From CAVVJA01 sp963779485 (GTDB lineage Bacteria > Actinomycetota > Actinomycetes > Mycobacteriales > Jatrophihabitantaceae), in the NCBI GenBank assembly GCA_963779485.1, contig CAVZYJ010000013.1, positions 744,001-808,000 of the forward strand: a stretch of DNA of 64,000 bases, written 5' to 3'. Below the pieces are notes generated by a model. It was given only the letters and a program-made list of their open reading frames with translations. It did no database searches and had not been told where the DNA came from. Positions 17,790 through 25,884 of this stretch are shown here, piece after piece. How positions within the stretch are numbered: position 1 is the stretch's first letter; each line of letters opens with the position of its first letter. Made by a program: the position numbers and the translations under genes.

Positions 17790-18479
17790 TCAGGCCAGGC
17801 GCCAGTCCACGGCGTGAGCGCCCGCGCCGGCCAGCAGCTCATTGGTCCGGCTGAACGGCCGCGAGCCGAAGAAGCCGCGATCGGCCGACATCGGGCTCGG
17901 GTGCGCCGATTCGATCCGGGGCACGTCGCCGAGCAGGGGCCGCAACGTCTGCGCGTCCCGTCCCCAGAGGATGGCGACCAGCGGGGTGCCGCGCGCGACC
18001 AGGGCCCGGATGGCCTGGTCCGTCACCGTCTCCCACCCCTTCCCGCGGTGGGAGGCAGGGCGGCCCGGGGCGACGGTGAGCACCCGATTGAGCAACAGCA
18101 CCCCGTGCGCGGCCCACGGCGATAAATCGCCGTTGCTCGGGGTGGGCAAGTCGAGATCCGCGTGCAGCTCCCGGTAGATGTTCTGCAGGCTGCGCGGCAC
18201 CGGCCGGACACCGGGTGGAACCGAGAAGGACAGCCCGACCGGATGGCCGGGCGTCGGGTACGGATCCTGCCCGACGATCAGCACCCGCACCGCGGCGAAC
18301 GGTTGGGTGAACGCGCGCAGCACGTTCGCTCCCGCCGGCAGGTAGGTCCGTCCGGCCGCCACCTCGGCGCGCAGGAAGTCGCCCATCACCGCGATCTGCG
18401 CAGCCACCGGGGTCAGCGCTTGCGCCCACTCGGCCTCGACGATCTCCTCGAGCGGGCGCGGGGGCACGGCCGACACCAT
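17790..18479 (-). CDS. ung: uracil-DNA glycosylase (family 1)
   Basis: The 229-residue product removes uracil from DNA in base excision repair. Motif A is GQDPYPTPGHPVGLSFSV, containing the catalytic Asp, and motif B is HPSPMSADRGFFGSRPFS with the catalytic His; VLLLNRVLTV and ILWG are also conserved. The open frame extends to 18962 but the region before ATG 18479 has no family resemblance, and the length from this start equals that of other actinobacterial Ung proteins. It faces the RIO kinase gene divergently. Confidence 0.95.
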   Translation of the reverse strand: MVSAVPPRPLEEIVEAEWAQALTPVAAQIAVMGDFLRAEVAAGRTYLPAGANVLRAFTQPFAAVRVLIVGQDPYPTPGHPVGLSFSVPPGVRPVPRSLQNIYRELHADLDLPTPSNGDLSPWAAHGVLLLNRVLTVAPGRPASHRGKGWETVTDQAIRALVARGTPLVAILWGRDAQTLRPLLGDVPRIESAHPSPMSADRGFFGSRPFSRTNELLAGAGAHAVDWRLA

Positions 18480-18729
18480 AGTCACGGCCGCGTCCGCCCG
18501 TACGTGGGAGGCACCCGATACGGCGAGCTCGCCGAAATCCGGTTGCGGAGGCCGCGATCGATCCGGACCATTGTCGACTGAGAGGCAGACCCGTAGCGGC
18601 CTGCTCGGACGGAGAGGAGGAGCCCTGTGTCGATGAATGTCGCCCGGGTGCGTTCCGCCACCCGTCCACTGTCGCGCTGAGCGCCGCTTCGATCCGCGGC
18701 GGGCGCGGCCCTGCCGAGGAGAACCTCCA

Positions 18730-19530
18730 GTGCATCTGCTCGACCGTGACGACGATCGCCCGTATTCCACCTGGGACGTCGCCACCCACGGCCCCGACCC
18801 GCGACCGGGCTGGGTCGTCACCGACCTGTCCGCGCTCGACACCGAGCTCGGCCTCCTCAAGACCGGCAAGGAGGCTGACGTCCACCTGGTCCACCGGGGT
18901 ATGCCGGATACGCCGGGCACCCTGCTCGCGGCCAAACGGTATCGGTCGGCCGAGCGTCGCATGTTCCACCGTGACGCCGGCTACACCGACGGCCGCCGAG
19001 TGCGCCGCAGCCGTGAGACCCGCGCGATGGCCCGCCGCACCGAGTTCGGACGCGAACTCCTGGCGGGGCAGTGGGCGGCCGCGGAATTTGCCGCGCTGAG
19101 CGCCCTCTGGCCGGTCGAGGCACCTGTCCCCTACCCGGTCCAGCTCAGCGGAACCGAGCTGATGCTCGAGTTCATCGGCGAGGCCGACGGCATAGCGGCG
19201 CCCCGACTCGCGCAGTACCGGATCGCCGGTCCGGAGGCGGCGGCCGATCTCTACGAGCAGTGCCGGGCGGCCATGCACGTCCTCGCGCGCGCTGGCTACG
19301 CTCACGGCGACCTGTCGGCGTTCAACCTGCTGGTGCACCACGAGCGGCTGGTCATGATCGACCTGCCGCAGATTGTGGACATCGCCGCCAACCCCCAGGG
19401 GGCGACGTATTTGCATCGGGACTGCCTGAACGTCTGCCGGTGGTTTGCCGCCCACGGCGTCGCCGCCGAGGTGACCGACCCTGACCTGCTGTTGGGCGAC
19501 CTGATGGCCGAGGCGGTCGGGAGCTGGTGA
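18730..19530 (+). CDS. RIO-type serine/threonine protein kinase
   Basis: The 266-residue product has RIO kinase signatures: LLKTGKEADVHLV as the flexible nucleotide loop, AAKRYR with the ATP-binding Lys, the catalytic loop HGDLSAFNLLV and the metal loop MIDLPQIVD (the RIO form of DFG). RIO kinases in bacteria are of unknown function; in archaea and eukaryotes they act in small-subunit ribosome maturation. The GTG at 18730 is chosen because GAGGAG precedes it by 7 bases; an in-frame ATG at 18637 would add 31 residues without similarity. A second kinase-fold gene (DUF4032) follows 153 bases later. Confidence 0.88.
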   Translation: MHLLDRDDDRPYSTWDVATHGPDPRPGWVVTDLSALDTELGLLKTGKEADVHLVHRGMPDTPGTLLAAKRYRSAERRMFHRDAGYTDGRRVRRSRETRAMARRTEFGRELLAGQWAAAEFAALSALWPVEAPVPYPVQLSGTELMLEFIGEADGIAAPRLAQYRIAGPEAAADLYEQCRAAMHVLARAGYAHGDLSAFNLLVHHERLVMIDLPQIVDIAANPQGATYLHRDCLNVCRWFAAHGVAAEVTDPDLLLGDLMAEAVGSW

Positions 19531-19683
19531 GACTCAGAGCCGGCGGCTGGGCTCGGCGCAGGGCGGGAGTTCCTAGTGGCGGAGGCTCGTAACCTGCCGG
19601 CCATATCGGTCGCCTAGCGTGGCTCCCGTTTGCCGGACAACCCGATCAGGCATGGGAGGGCGGCCTCGTAGGCTGAACCGGTC

Positions 19684-20940
19684 ATGGCCGACTACACCCT
19701 CACGACCCTCGGTTCGGCGACCGAGCTGCTGGATCTCCCGTTCGATCAGCCCCTTGCGGACTGGGACGATCCCCGGATCGTCCGGGTACCTCGCGGCATC
19801 TCTCGGCACGTGGTTCGGTTCATCCGGGCGCACAACCAGATCTTTGCGATCAAGGAGGCCACCGATCGCTTCGTCCTGCGGGAGCACCGCCTGCTGCGCG
19901 AGCTGGCCGAACGCAGCGTTCCGGTCGTGGAGGCGTTCGGCACGGTGGTCGACCGGGCCGCGCCGGAGGGCGGCGAGCTCGGCGGCCTGTTGATCACCCG
20001 GCACCTGCCGTTCTCCCTGCCCTACCGGTCACTGTTCACCGGTCGGGGCATGCCCGATCTGCGCTCTCGCCTGCTGGACTCGCTGGCCGAGCTATTCGTG
20101 CGGCTGCATCTCGCCGGCTTCTACTGGGGCGATTGCTCGCTGTCGAACACGCTGTTCCGTCGCGACGCCGGCGCGCTCGCCGCATACCTCGTGGACGCCG
20201 AGACCGGGGAGCTGCACGAGCGGCTGTCCCAGGGTCAGCGCAACTACGACATCACGATCGCCACGGAGAACATCGCAGGTGAGTTGTTCGACCTGCAGGC
20301 CTCGGGAAACTTCGCCGAGGACGTCGACCCGGTCGAGACCGCCATGGCGCTGGCCCCCCAGTACGAGAACCTGTGGGCCGAGCTGACCAGCGACGAGATC
20401 GTCGGGCGGGACGAGAGCTACCGCATCGACCACCGGATCAAGCGCCTGAACCGACTCGGGTTCGACGTCTCGGAGCTGGAGATCAGCTCGGTCGACGGCG
20501 GAAGCAAGCTGCGCTTCCACACCCAGGTCGTGGACCCGGGTCATCATCAGCGGCGGCTGTTCGAGCTGAGCGGCCTTCGGGTGCAGGAGAACCAGGCCCG
20601 CAGCTTGCTGGCCGATCTGGCCCGATTCCGGGCCAAGTGGGCCGATGGGCTGGGGCGCGAGGTCTGGGAGGACCTGGCCGCCCGACGCTGGCTGGACGAG
20701 AAGTTCTACGGCACCCTCGACCGGGTGCCGTCAGAGCTGCGGGGCAAGCTGCCGGACGCGGAGCTGTTCCACGAGATCAACGAGCATCGGTGGTTCCTGT
20801 CCGAGGCGCGCGGCGTCGACGTCGGACGGGACGAAGCCGTCAACTCCTACGTGCAGAACGTCCTGCGCTTCGTGCCGGAAGCGAAGGTCGAGGTGCTGAC
20901 CGGGCCGCCGACCGAGGAGATTCCGGCCGTCGTCGACTAA
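19684..20940 (+). CDS. DUF4032 protein with lipopolysaccharide-kinase-like fold
   Basis: The 418-residue product has an N-terminal kinase-like region: FAIKEATDRFVLREHRLL with a Lys/Glu pair, ITRHLPFSLPYR, and FYWGDCSLSNTLF followed by YLVDAETGE, which resemble the catalytic and metal loops of the Kdo/WaaP small-kinase families. The C-terminal half (EKFYGTLDRVPSEL, DAELFHEINEHRWFLSE) is typical of DUF4032, an actinobacterial family without known function. No signal peptide or membrane segment is seen. It lies between a RIO kinase and a metallo-hydrolase on the same strand. Confidence 0.85.
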   Translation: MADYTLTTLGSATELLDLPFDQPLADWDDPRIVRVPRGISRHVVRFIRAHNQIFAIKEATDRFVLREHRLLRELAERSVPVVEAFGTVVDRAAPEGGELGGLLITRHLPFSLPYRSLFTGRGMPDLRSRLLDSLAELFVRLHLAGFYWGDCSLSNTLFRRDAGALAAYLVDAETGELHERLSQGQRNYDITIATENIAGELFDLQASGNFAEDVDPVETAMALAPQYENLWAELTSDEIVGRDESYRIDHRIKRLNRLGFDVSELEISSVDGGSKLRFHTQVVDPGHHQRRLFELSGLRVQENQARSLLADLARFRAKWADGLGREVWEDLAARRWLDEKFYGTLDRVPSELRGKLPDAELFHEINEHRWFLSEARGVDVGRDEAVNSYVQNVLRFVPEAKVEVLTGPPTEEIPAVVD

Positions 20941-20958
20941 CCTCTATCGTCTTCGATC

Positions 20959-21621
20959 ATGACTGATTACACCGGCCAGGTCTCCGTGGGCGGTCCCATG
21001 GACGTCCGACGCCTCCCGGCGCTGACCATCGGCAAACTGGCCGTCGGATACCTGTCGAACAACGTCTACCTGCTCCGGTGCACCGCATCCGGCGAAGGCC
21101 TGCTCATCGACGCCGCCGACGAGGCGCCCCGGGTGCGGGAGATGGTGACCTTCGAGGGACCACCGGTGTCGGCCATCCTGACCACCCATCGGCACGCGGA
21201 CCACTGGCAGGCGCTCGCCGCCATTGCCGCGGAGGCGGGAGCGGCGGTGTACGCAGGCGACGCCGATGCGGACGCCTTGCCCGTTGCCGTCGACGAGCGC
21301 CTGCAGCACGGCGACACGTTCACTGTCGGCGAGCTGACGCTCGAGGTGATCGCCCTTCGCGGGCACACGCCCGGATCGGTCGCCGTCCTGTATCGCGACC
21401 CGGCCGGCATCCCGCACCTGTTCACCGGCGACAGCTTGTTCCCGGGCGGCGTGGGCAAGACGACCTCGCCACAGGATTTCCGGTCCCTCATCGACGACGT
21501 GGAGCATCGGGTGTTCGATGTGCTGCCCGACGACACGTGGGTCTACCCCGGGCACGGCGACGACACCACCCTGGGCGCCGAGCGTCCTCACCTCGGCGAA
21601 TGGCGGGAACGGGGCTGGTAG
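20959..21621 (+). CDS. MBL-fold metallo-hydrolase (glyoxalase II-like)
   Basis: The 220-residue product has the metallo-beta-lactamase metal motif THRHADHW (HxHxDH type), a following GHTPGS histidine motif, FTGDSLF with the bridging Asp, and YPGHGDDT with the last His. This set fits the glyoxalase II / persulfide dioxygenase branch, which hydrolyses thioesters such as S-lactoylglutathione or oxidises thiols. It starts 18 bases after the DUF4032 gene and is probably cotranscribed. The true substrate is unknown. Confidence 0.88.
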   Translation: MTDYTGQVSVGGPMDVRRLPALTIGKLAVGYLSNNVYLLRCTASGEGLLIDAADEAPRVREMVTFEGPPVSAILTTHRHADHWQALAAIAAEAGAAVYAGDADADALPVAVDERLQHGDTFTVGELTLEVIALRGHTPGSVAVLYRDPAGIPHLFTGDSLFPGGVGKTTSPQDFRSLIDDVEHRVFDVLPDDTWVYPGHGDDTTLGAERPHLGEWRERGW

Positions 21622-21639
21622 CGCTTCTGACATTGCGGC

Positions 21640-21686
21640 GTGATCTTGGACTTGCAGCTCTCCGAGGTCGATAAGTCCAAGATCAC
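21640..21686. repeat. dispersed palindromic element, copy 1
   Basis: A perfect 14-bp inverted repeat, GTGATCTTGGACTT and AAGTCCAAGATCAC, flanks a 19-base loop. The arms are only 43% GC in a genome near 70%. It begins 18 bases after the metallo-hydrolase stop. It is followed at 21693-21722 by two copies of GGCCAGTCACCGCC. Four more relatives occur in this window, all after gene ends. It may act as a transcription terminator or be a REP-like mobile repeat. Confidence 0.8.
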
Positions 21687-21807
21687 CGCCCAGGCCAGTC
21701 ACCGCCCGGGCCAGTCACCGCCGGGCCCGTCGTAGGACGTGCGCTGCCGTGGCAGTGACGCGGGTCATCGTCATCCCGGCTAGAACCGTACCCTCTCAGA
21801 GCGTAAG

Positions 21808-21822
21808 GTTAGTTTAGCTAAC
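21808..21822. promoter_or_regulatory. possible operator before the second MFS gene
   Basis: The sequence GTTAG-TTTAG-CTAAC is an AT-rich palindrome 20 bases upstream of the exporter GTG. An AAGGAG ribosome site follows at 21832. Such TTAG-type palindromes are bound by MarR or TetR repressors, and partly resemble iron boxes, but no regulator is encoded nearby and the spacing does not fit the IdeR consensus. Confidence 0.4.
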
Positions 21823-21842
21823 GAACTGAGCAAGGAGACCGG

Positions 21843-23738
21843 GTGGCGTCGAGTATCGGGACGATCGCATCGCGATTCAGCTTCGACCGAGATCATCCGC
21901 ACTACAAGTGGATCGCTCTGTCGAACACGACGCTCGGCGTGCTGATGGCCACCATCAACGCCTCGATCGTGATCATCTCGCTGCCGGACATCTTCCGGGG
22001 GCTCAAGCTCGACCCCCTATCGCCCGGAAACGTCAGCTACCTGCTCTGGATGCTGATGGGCTTCCTGCTGGTCACCGCCGTGCTGGTCGTCACGCTCGGC
22101 CGCCTCGGTGACATCTACGGACGGGTGCGCATCTACAACCTCGGCTTCGTGGTGTTCACGATCGGATCGGTCGCCCTGGCGGTCGACCCGCTCACCGGCG
22201 GGTCGGGCGCGCTCTGGCTGATCCTCTGGCGGATCGTCCAAGGGGTCGGCGCCGCCATGCTGTTCGCCAACGCGACGGCGATCCTCACCGACGCCTTTCC
22301 CGCCAACCGACGAGGGTTCGCCCTCGGCATCAACCAGGTGGCGGCCATCGCCGGGTCGTTCATCGGCCTGATCCTGGGCGGCCTGTTCGCTCCCATCGAC
22401 TGGCGGTTGGTCTTCTTCATCTCGGTCCCGTTCGGCCTGCTCGGCACGATCTGGTCGTATCACAGCCTGCGCGAGACCAGCGCCCGGACGCCGGCATCGA
22501 TCGACTGGGTCGGCAACGTGCTGTTCGCGGGCGGCCTCACTGCGCTGCTCGCGGCGATCACGTACGGCATCCAGCCCTACGGCGGCCACAACATGGGCTG
22601 GACAAACCCCTGGGTCCTGAGCGGATTGTTCGGCGGAGCGGCCGTGCTGATCGCATTCTGCGTCTACGAAATCCGCATCCCGGACCCGATGTTCAACATG
22701 TCGTTGTTCCGCATCAAGGCATTCTCGGCCGGCAATTTCGCCGGGCTGCTGGCATCGGTGAGCCGAGGCGGCTTGCAGTTCATGCTCATCATCTGGTTGC
22801 AGGGCATCTGGCTGCCACTGCACGGGTACAGCTTCGACCGGACGCCGTTGTGGGCCGGCATCTACCTGCTGCCACTCACCGTCTCGTTCCTGGTGGCCGG
22901 CCCCATCTCCGGCTACTACTCGGATCGATTCGGCGCCCGGGCCTTCGCCACCGGCGGCCTCGTGATCGTGGCGGTGAGCTTCCTCGGGCTGATGCTCCTT
23001 CCGACCGACTTCAACTACTGGGCGTTTGCCGGCCTCTTGGTGCTGAACGGCATCGGCTCCGGACTGTTCTCGTCGCCGAACACAACGGCGATCATGAACA
23101 GCGTCCCGGCCAACAGCCGCGGCGCGGCCGCGGGCATGCGTGGCACGTTCTTCAATGCCGGAACGTCGTTGTCCATCGGCATCTTCTTCAGCATGATGAT
23201 CATCGGCCTGTCGTCGACGTTGCCGGGCGCCTTGAGCTCCGGTCTGCAATCGCACGGGCTGTCCTCCCGGCTCGCCGAGACGATCAGCCACCAGCCACCC
23301 GTCGGCTCGCTGTTCGCGGCCTTCCTCGGCGCCAACCCGATCGGCAGCCTGCTCGGCCGGCTGCCCGCGTCAGACGTGCGTGGCGCTGACGTATCGACGT
23401 TGACGAGCAAGGAGTTCTTCCCGCAGCTGATCGCCGGTCCGTTCCACCACGGCCTGGTCATCGTCTTCAGCGTGGCGGTCGTCATGTCGCTGATCGGCGC
23501 GGTCGCATCGCTGATGCGCGGCGGGCGGTACGTGCACGAGGAGCTGGAACTGGCTGGCGTAGCCGCCGGTCAGCCGACGCCGATCAGCACGCGCGGGTGG
23601 GCTGACGGGGTGAGCCACGACAAGAGCGAGACGAGCGTCGCCTGGGGTATCGAGACGCAACCGGCCGTCGGACCTCCGTCGCTGACGTGGATGAAGAACG
23701 CGCTACCGGCTCCGGCCCGCACCGGGAACCGGTTGTAG
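21843..23738 (+). CDS. MFS transporter, DHA2-like, with antisense-derived tail
   Basis: The 631-residue product has about 14 membrane segments, a motif A GRLGDIYGRVRIY after helix 2 and SIDWVGNVLF in the middle, like EmrB/QacA drug exporters. The GTG start has AAGGAG 5 bases upstream. The last 56 codons run convergently into the 3' end of an L,D-transpeptidase-like gene on the other strand (169 bp overlap), so the tail after VHEELELAG is unlikely to be conserved. Substrate is unknown. Confidence 0.88.
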   Translation: MASSIGTIASRFSFDRDHPHYKWIALSNTTLGVLMATINASIVIISLPDIFRGLKLDPLSPGNVSYLLWMLMGFLLVTAVLVVTLGRLGDIYGRVRIYNLGFVVFTIGSVALAVDPLTGGSGALWLILWRIVQGVGAAMLFANATAILTDAFPANRRGFALGINQVAAIAGSFIGLILGGLFAPIDWRLVFFISVPFGLLGTIWSYHSLRETSARTPASIDWVGNVLFAGGLTALLAAITYGIQPYGGHNMGWTNPWVLSGLFGGAAVLIAFCVYEIRIPDPMFNMSLFRIKAFSAGNFAGLLASVSRGGLQFMLIIWLQGIWLPLHGYSFDRTPLWAGIYLLPLTVSFLVAGPISGYYSDRFGARAFATGGLVIVAVSFLGLMLLPTDFNYWAFAGLLVLNGIGSGLFSSPNTTAIMNSVPANSRGAAAGMRGTFFNAGTSLSIGIFFSMMIIGLSSTLPGALSSGLQSHGLSSRLAETISHQPPVGSLFAAFLGANPIGSLLGRLPASDVRGADVSTLTSKEFFPQLIAGPFHHGLVIVFSVAVVMSLIGAVASLMRGGRYVHEELELAGVAAGQPTPISTRGWADGVSHDKSETSVAWGIETQPAVGPPSLTWMKNALPAPARTGNRL

Positions 23739-24442
23739 TCGATCACCACCGCGTAGGTGTAGACGTAACCGGCCTGGTAGAGGTTCTCCCCCGCGGCGGT
23801 GTTGAACGGGCAGGCCGCTCCGCAGGTCTGGTGCGTGTTGTAGTAGGGCGAGCTGGAGTCGCTCACCCACCAGTCCTGCGGCCCGGCGACGAAGTAGGGC
23901 AGCGCCGTTCCGGGATTGGCCGCACGACCGAACGCTTGGGTGAGTCCGAAGCTCCCGATTGGGGTGGCCGAGGTGCTCTCGCTGGGCGTGGTAGTCAGCC
24001 CGTCGGACCCGACGTGCGCAGAGACGGCCGCACCGAAGGACAGCCAACCGCTGCCCGGGGCTCGATTCCACGCCTGCAACGTCGCTGTCGTCGAATGGGT
24101 CGACGAAGCGAGCACGGTAATGACCTGAGTGGCCGACCCGGTGCTGAACGCGAGCGGCAGCGCCTGACCCGGCGGCGGCTTCAGCACCGCTGGCGCCGGC
24201 GGCCGGGTGGTGGGTGGCGGCGGGGCCGGAGTTCGCACTCGCGGAGTGGGCACCGGGCGCGGCGCGGGTGTCGAGCGCGATGGCGATGGTTTCGGCGCGA
24301 CGAGTGGGGCCGTGCTCGTCGGCGGACTGGAAGCCGGCGAGGCACTCGACGACCGGCCGGTAGCCGACGATCCGCTGCAGCCGCTCACCGCGAGTGCCAC
24401 CACAGCCAGCCCGGCCCAGATTCGAGCGGGTAGACGGGTCAT
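23570..24442 (-). CDS. L,D-transpeptidase-like (YkuD family) lipoprotein, copy A
   Basis: The 290-residue product starts with a signal peptide ending in AVSGC (Cys22), so it is probably lipid-anchored outside the cell. Residues about 25-90 are a Pro/Ser/Thr-rich spacer. The C-terminal domain has GSFGLTQAFG, YAVVIDYNR and FFIHVSDGGPTAGCVSIP, which supply the His and Cys of COG3786-type L,D-transpeptidases that form 3-3 peptidoglycan cross-links or anchor proteins. A close paralogue starts 13 bases upstream, so the pair arose by tandem duplication. Its last 169 bases are shared antisense with the preceding exporter gene. Confidence 0.85.
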   Translation of the reverse strand: MTRLPARIWAGLAVVALAVSGCSGSSATGRSSSASPASSPPTSTAPLVAPKPSPSRSTPAPRPVPTPRVRTPAPPPPTTRPPAPAVLKPPPGQALPLAFSTGSATQVITVLASSTHSTTATLQAWNRAPGSGWLSFGAAVSAHVGSDGLTTTPSESTSATPIGSFGLTQAFGRAANPGTALPYFVAGPQDWWVSDSSSPYYNTHQTCGAACPFNTAAGENLYQAGYVYTYAVVIDYNRFPVRAGAGSAFFIHVSDGGPTAGCVSIPQATLVSLLSWLTPSAHPRVLIGVG

Positions 24443-24455
24443 CCGTTCCAGGATG

Positions 24456-25436
24456 TCACGCCACTCCGATGAGGATCCTGGGGTGAGCGTTTGGCGCCAA
24501 CCAGCGCATGATCGAGACCAGGTTCGCCGCCGGGATCGACACGCAACCGGCGGTCGGTCCGCCGTCGGTCACGTGGAGGAAGAACGCGCTACCCGCGCCA
24601 GCCCGGACCGGGAACCGGTTGTAGTCGATCACCACGGCGTAGCTGTAGACGTAGCCCGCCTGGTAGAGGTTCTCGCTGACCGCGGTGTTGAACGGGCAGC
24701 TGCCCGGCCAACACCGCGCGTGCTGGTTGTACAGCGACGAGTGCACGTCGCTGACCCACCAGTCCGCACTGTCCGTGCGGAAATACGGGAGCGCCGTGGC
24801 TGGATCGGCCTGGCTGCCGAATGCCTGCGTCAGCCCGAAGCTGCCGATCGGCGTCGCGGACAGGCTCTCGCTGGGTGATGTGGTCAGCCCTTGGCCGCCG
24901 ACGTGCGCGAGGAGCGCGCCACCGTAACGCAGCCAGCCTCCGGCGGGTGCTCGGCTCCACGCCTGCAGCGTCGCGGTCGTACTGCCCGTCGACGACGCCA
25001 CGACGGTGATCACCTGGGCGGCCGATCCGGTGCTGAACGGCAACGGCAGGGCCTGACCGCGCGCGGGCCTGGGCATGGGAGCCGCGGCCGACGGGGCAAC
25101 CGGCGCGGGGTGGGGCGAGTTGACCGTTCGGGGCGGCGGCGCAACGGGCGTGCTACGCGGTGCGCCAGCGGATGAGGCGGGGTGCGCCGTCGCCGGTGCG
25201 GTCGGAGTCGCGGTGAGCCCGCGAGTATCGAATGTCTCGTCCGTCGTAGCTGGCACCGGCCGGATCGGGTAGGTCGGCGCCGGGGCCTCGGTCGTTCGAT
25301 CGGACGAGGACGGGAGCGGGCGCACGGTCTGGGCGGCCTTGGGCATCGTGGCGGCGGCCATGCCGACGACGAGAGCGGCGCAGCCGACGATCGCCAGCAG
25401 CACTACCGAGGTGGCGACCACTCGGGCGGACGGCAT
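24456..25436 (-). CDS. L,D-transpeptidase-like (YkuD family) protein, copy B
   Basis: The 326-residue product is the paralogue of copy A: from GQALPL onward the two are nearly collinear, including GSFGLTQAFG, YAVVIDYNRFPVRAGAGSAF and the catalytic HVTDGGPTAGCVSIP. The N-terminal 33 residues form a hydrophobic export/anchor segment with a possible lipobox IVGC at Cys19, followed by a long Pro/Thr-rich spacer. Cysteines in the CWPGSCPF segment match CGAACPF in copy A and may form a disulfide. It precedes copy A by 13 bases, so both are likely one transcript acting on the cell wall. Confidence 0.85.
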   Translation of the reverse strand: MPSARVVATSVVLLAIVGCAALVVGMAAATMPKAAQTVRPLPSSSDRTTEAPAPTYPIRPVPATTDETFDTRGLTATPTAPATAHPASSAGAPRSTPVAPPPRTVNSPHPAPVAPSAAAPMPRPARGQALPLPFSTGSAAQVITVVASSTGSTTATLQAWSRAPAGGWLRYGGALLAHVGGQGLTTSPSESLSATPIGSFGLTQAFGSQADPATALPYFRTDSADWWVSDVHSSLYNQHARCWPGSCPFNTAVSENLYQAGYVYSYAVVIDYNRFPVRAGAGSAFFLHVTDGGPTAGCVSIPAANLVSIMRWLAPNAHPRILIGVA

Positions 25437-25482
25437 GGTGCCAGTGTGCCAGGAGGGACTGGTGTGAAATGACGACCCGCCG

Positions 25483-25884
25483 TCACTCGGGGCTGACGGC
25501 CTCGATGACGTTGCCGGCCGGATCGGTCAACTGGGCGCCGTAGTAGCCGGAGCGGAAGATCTCCCACCGGCGGGGCGCCAGCCGGGCCGAGCCGCCGTGC
25601 CTCAGACCGGTACGGAAGAAGGCGTCGACGTGCGCCGGCGATCCGGCCGTCAGCGCGAGATGCAGGCCCTGCGTCTGGACCGATCCGGCGACGACCCACA
25701 ACACCGGGTCCGCGCCGGCGATGCCGTACCCGACCGCTTCGATGTCCGCATCGTCCGGCTCTTCCTCGTCGCCGAACTCCGCGAACCGCTGCAGGCCGAG
25801 TTCGGCCAGCGCCGCGTCGTAGAAGTCGAGGCTCGACCTGATGTCGGTCCCGGTGATCGTGACGTGTCGCAGCGGGCTGTTCAC
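25483..25884 (-). CDS. VOC (glyoxalase/dioxygenase-like) family protein
   Basis: The 133-residue product begins SPLRHVTITGTDIRSSLDFYDAAL-like and ends QLTDPAGNVIEAVSPE, the two ends of a vicinal-oxygen-chelate fold with His and Glu ligands. The GTG start overlaps the tenA stop by 4 bases (GTGA); the longer open frame upstream is only antisense-independent read-through of tenA. No substrate can be named. Coupling to tenA suggests a thiamine-related or salvage role, but this is inference. Confidence 0.78.
   Translation of the reverse strand: MNSPLRHVTITGTDIRSSLDFYDAALAELGLQRFAEFGDEEEPDDADIEAVGYGIAGADPVLWVVAGSVQTQGLHLALTAGSPAHVDAFFRTGLRHGGSARLAPRRWEIFRSGYYGAQLTDPAGNVIEAVSPE

Noticed and set aside
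18480..18962. N-terminal extension of ung to 390 residues
   Set aside because: It overlaps the RIO kinase gene and has low-complexity Arg/Ser composition typical of a shadow frame.
21800..21825. IdeR/DtxR iron box before the second MFS gene
   Set aside because: The halves AGGTTAG and CTAAC resemble the box, but the spacing is 5 bases rather than 1, so the 19-base consensus is not met.
22017..23291. 424-codon minus-strand ORF opposite the second exporter
   Set aside because: The opposite strand encodes a clear transporter; the shadow is Glu/Arg/Gln-rich with no domain.
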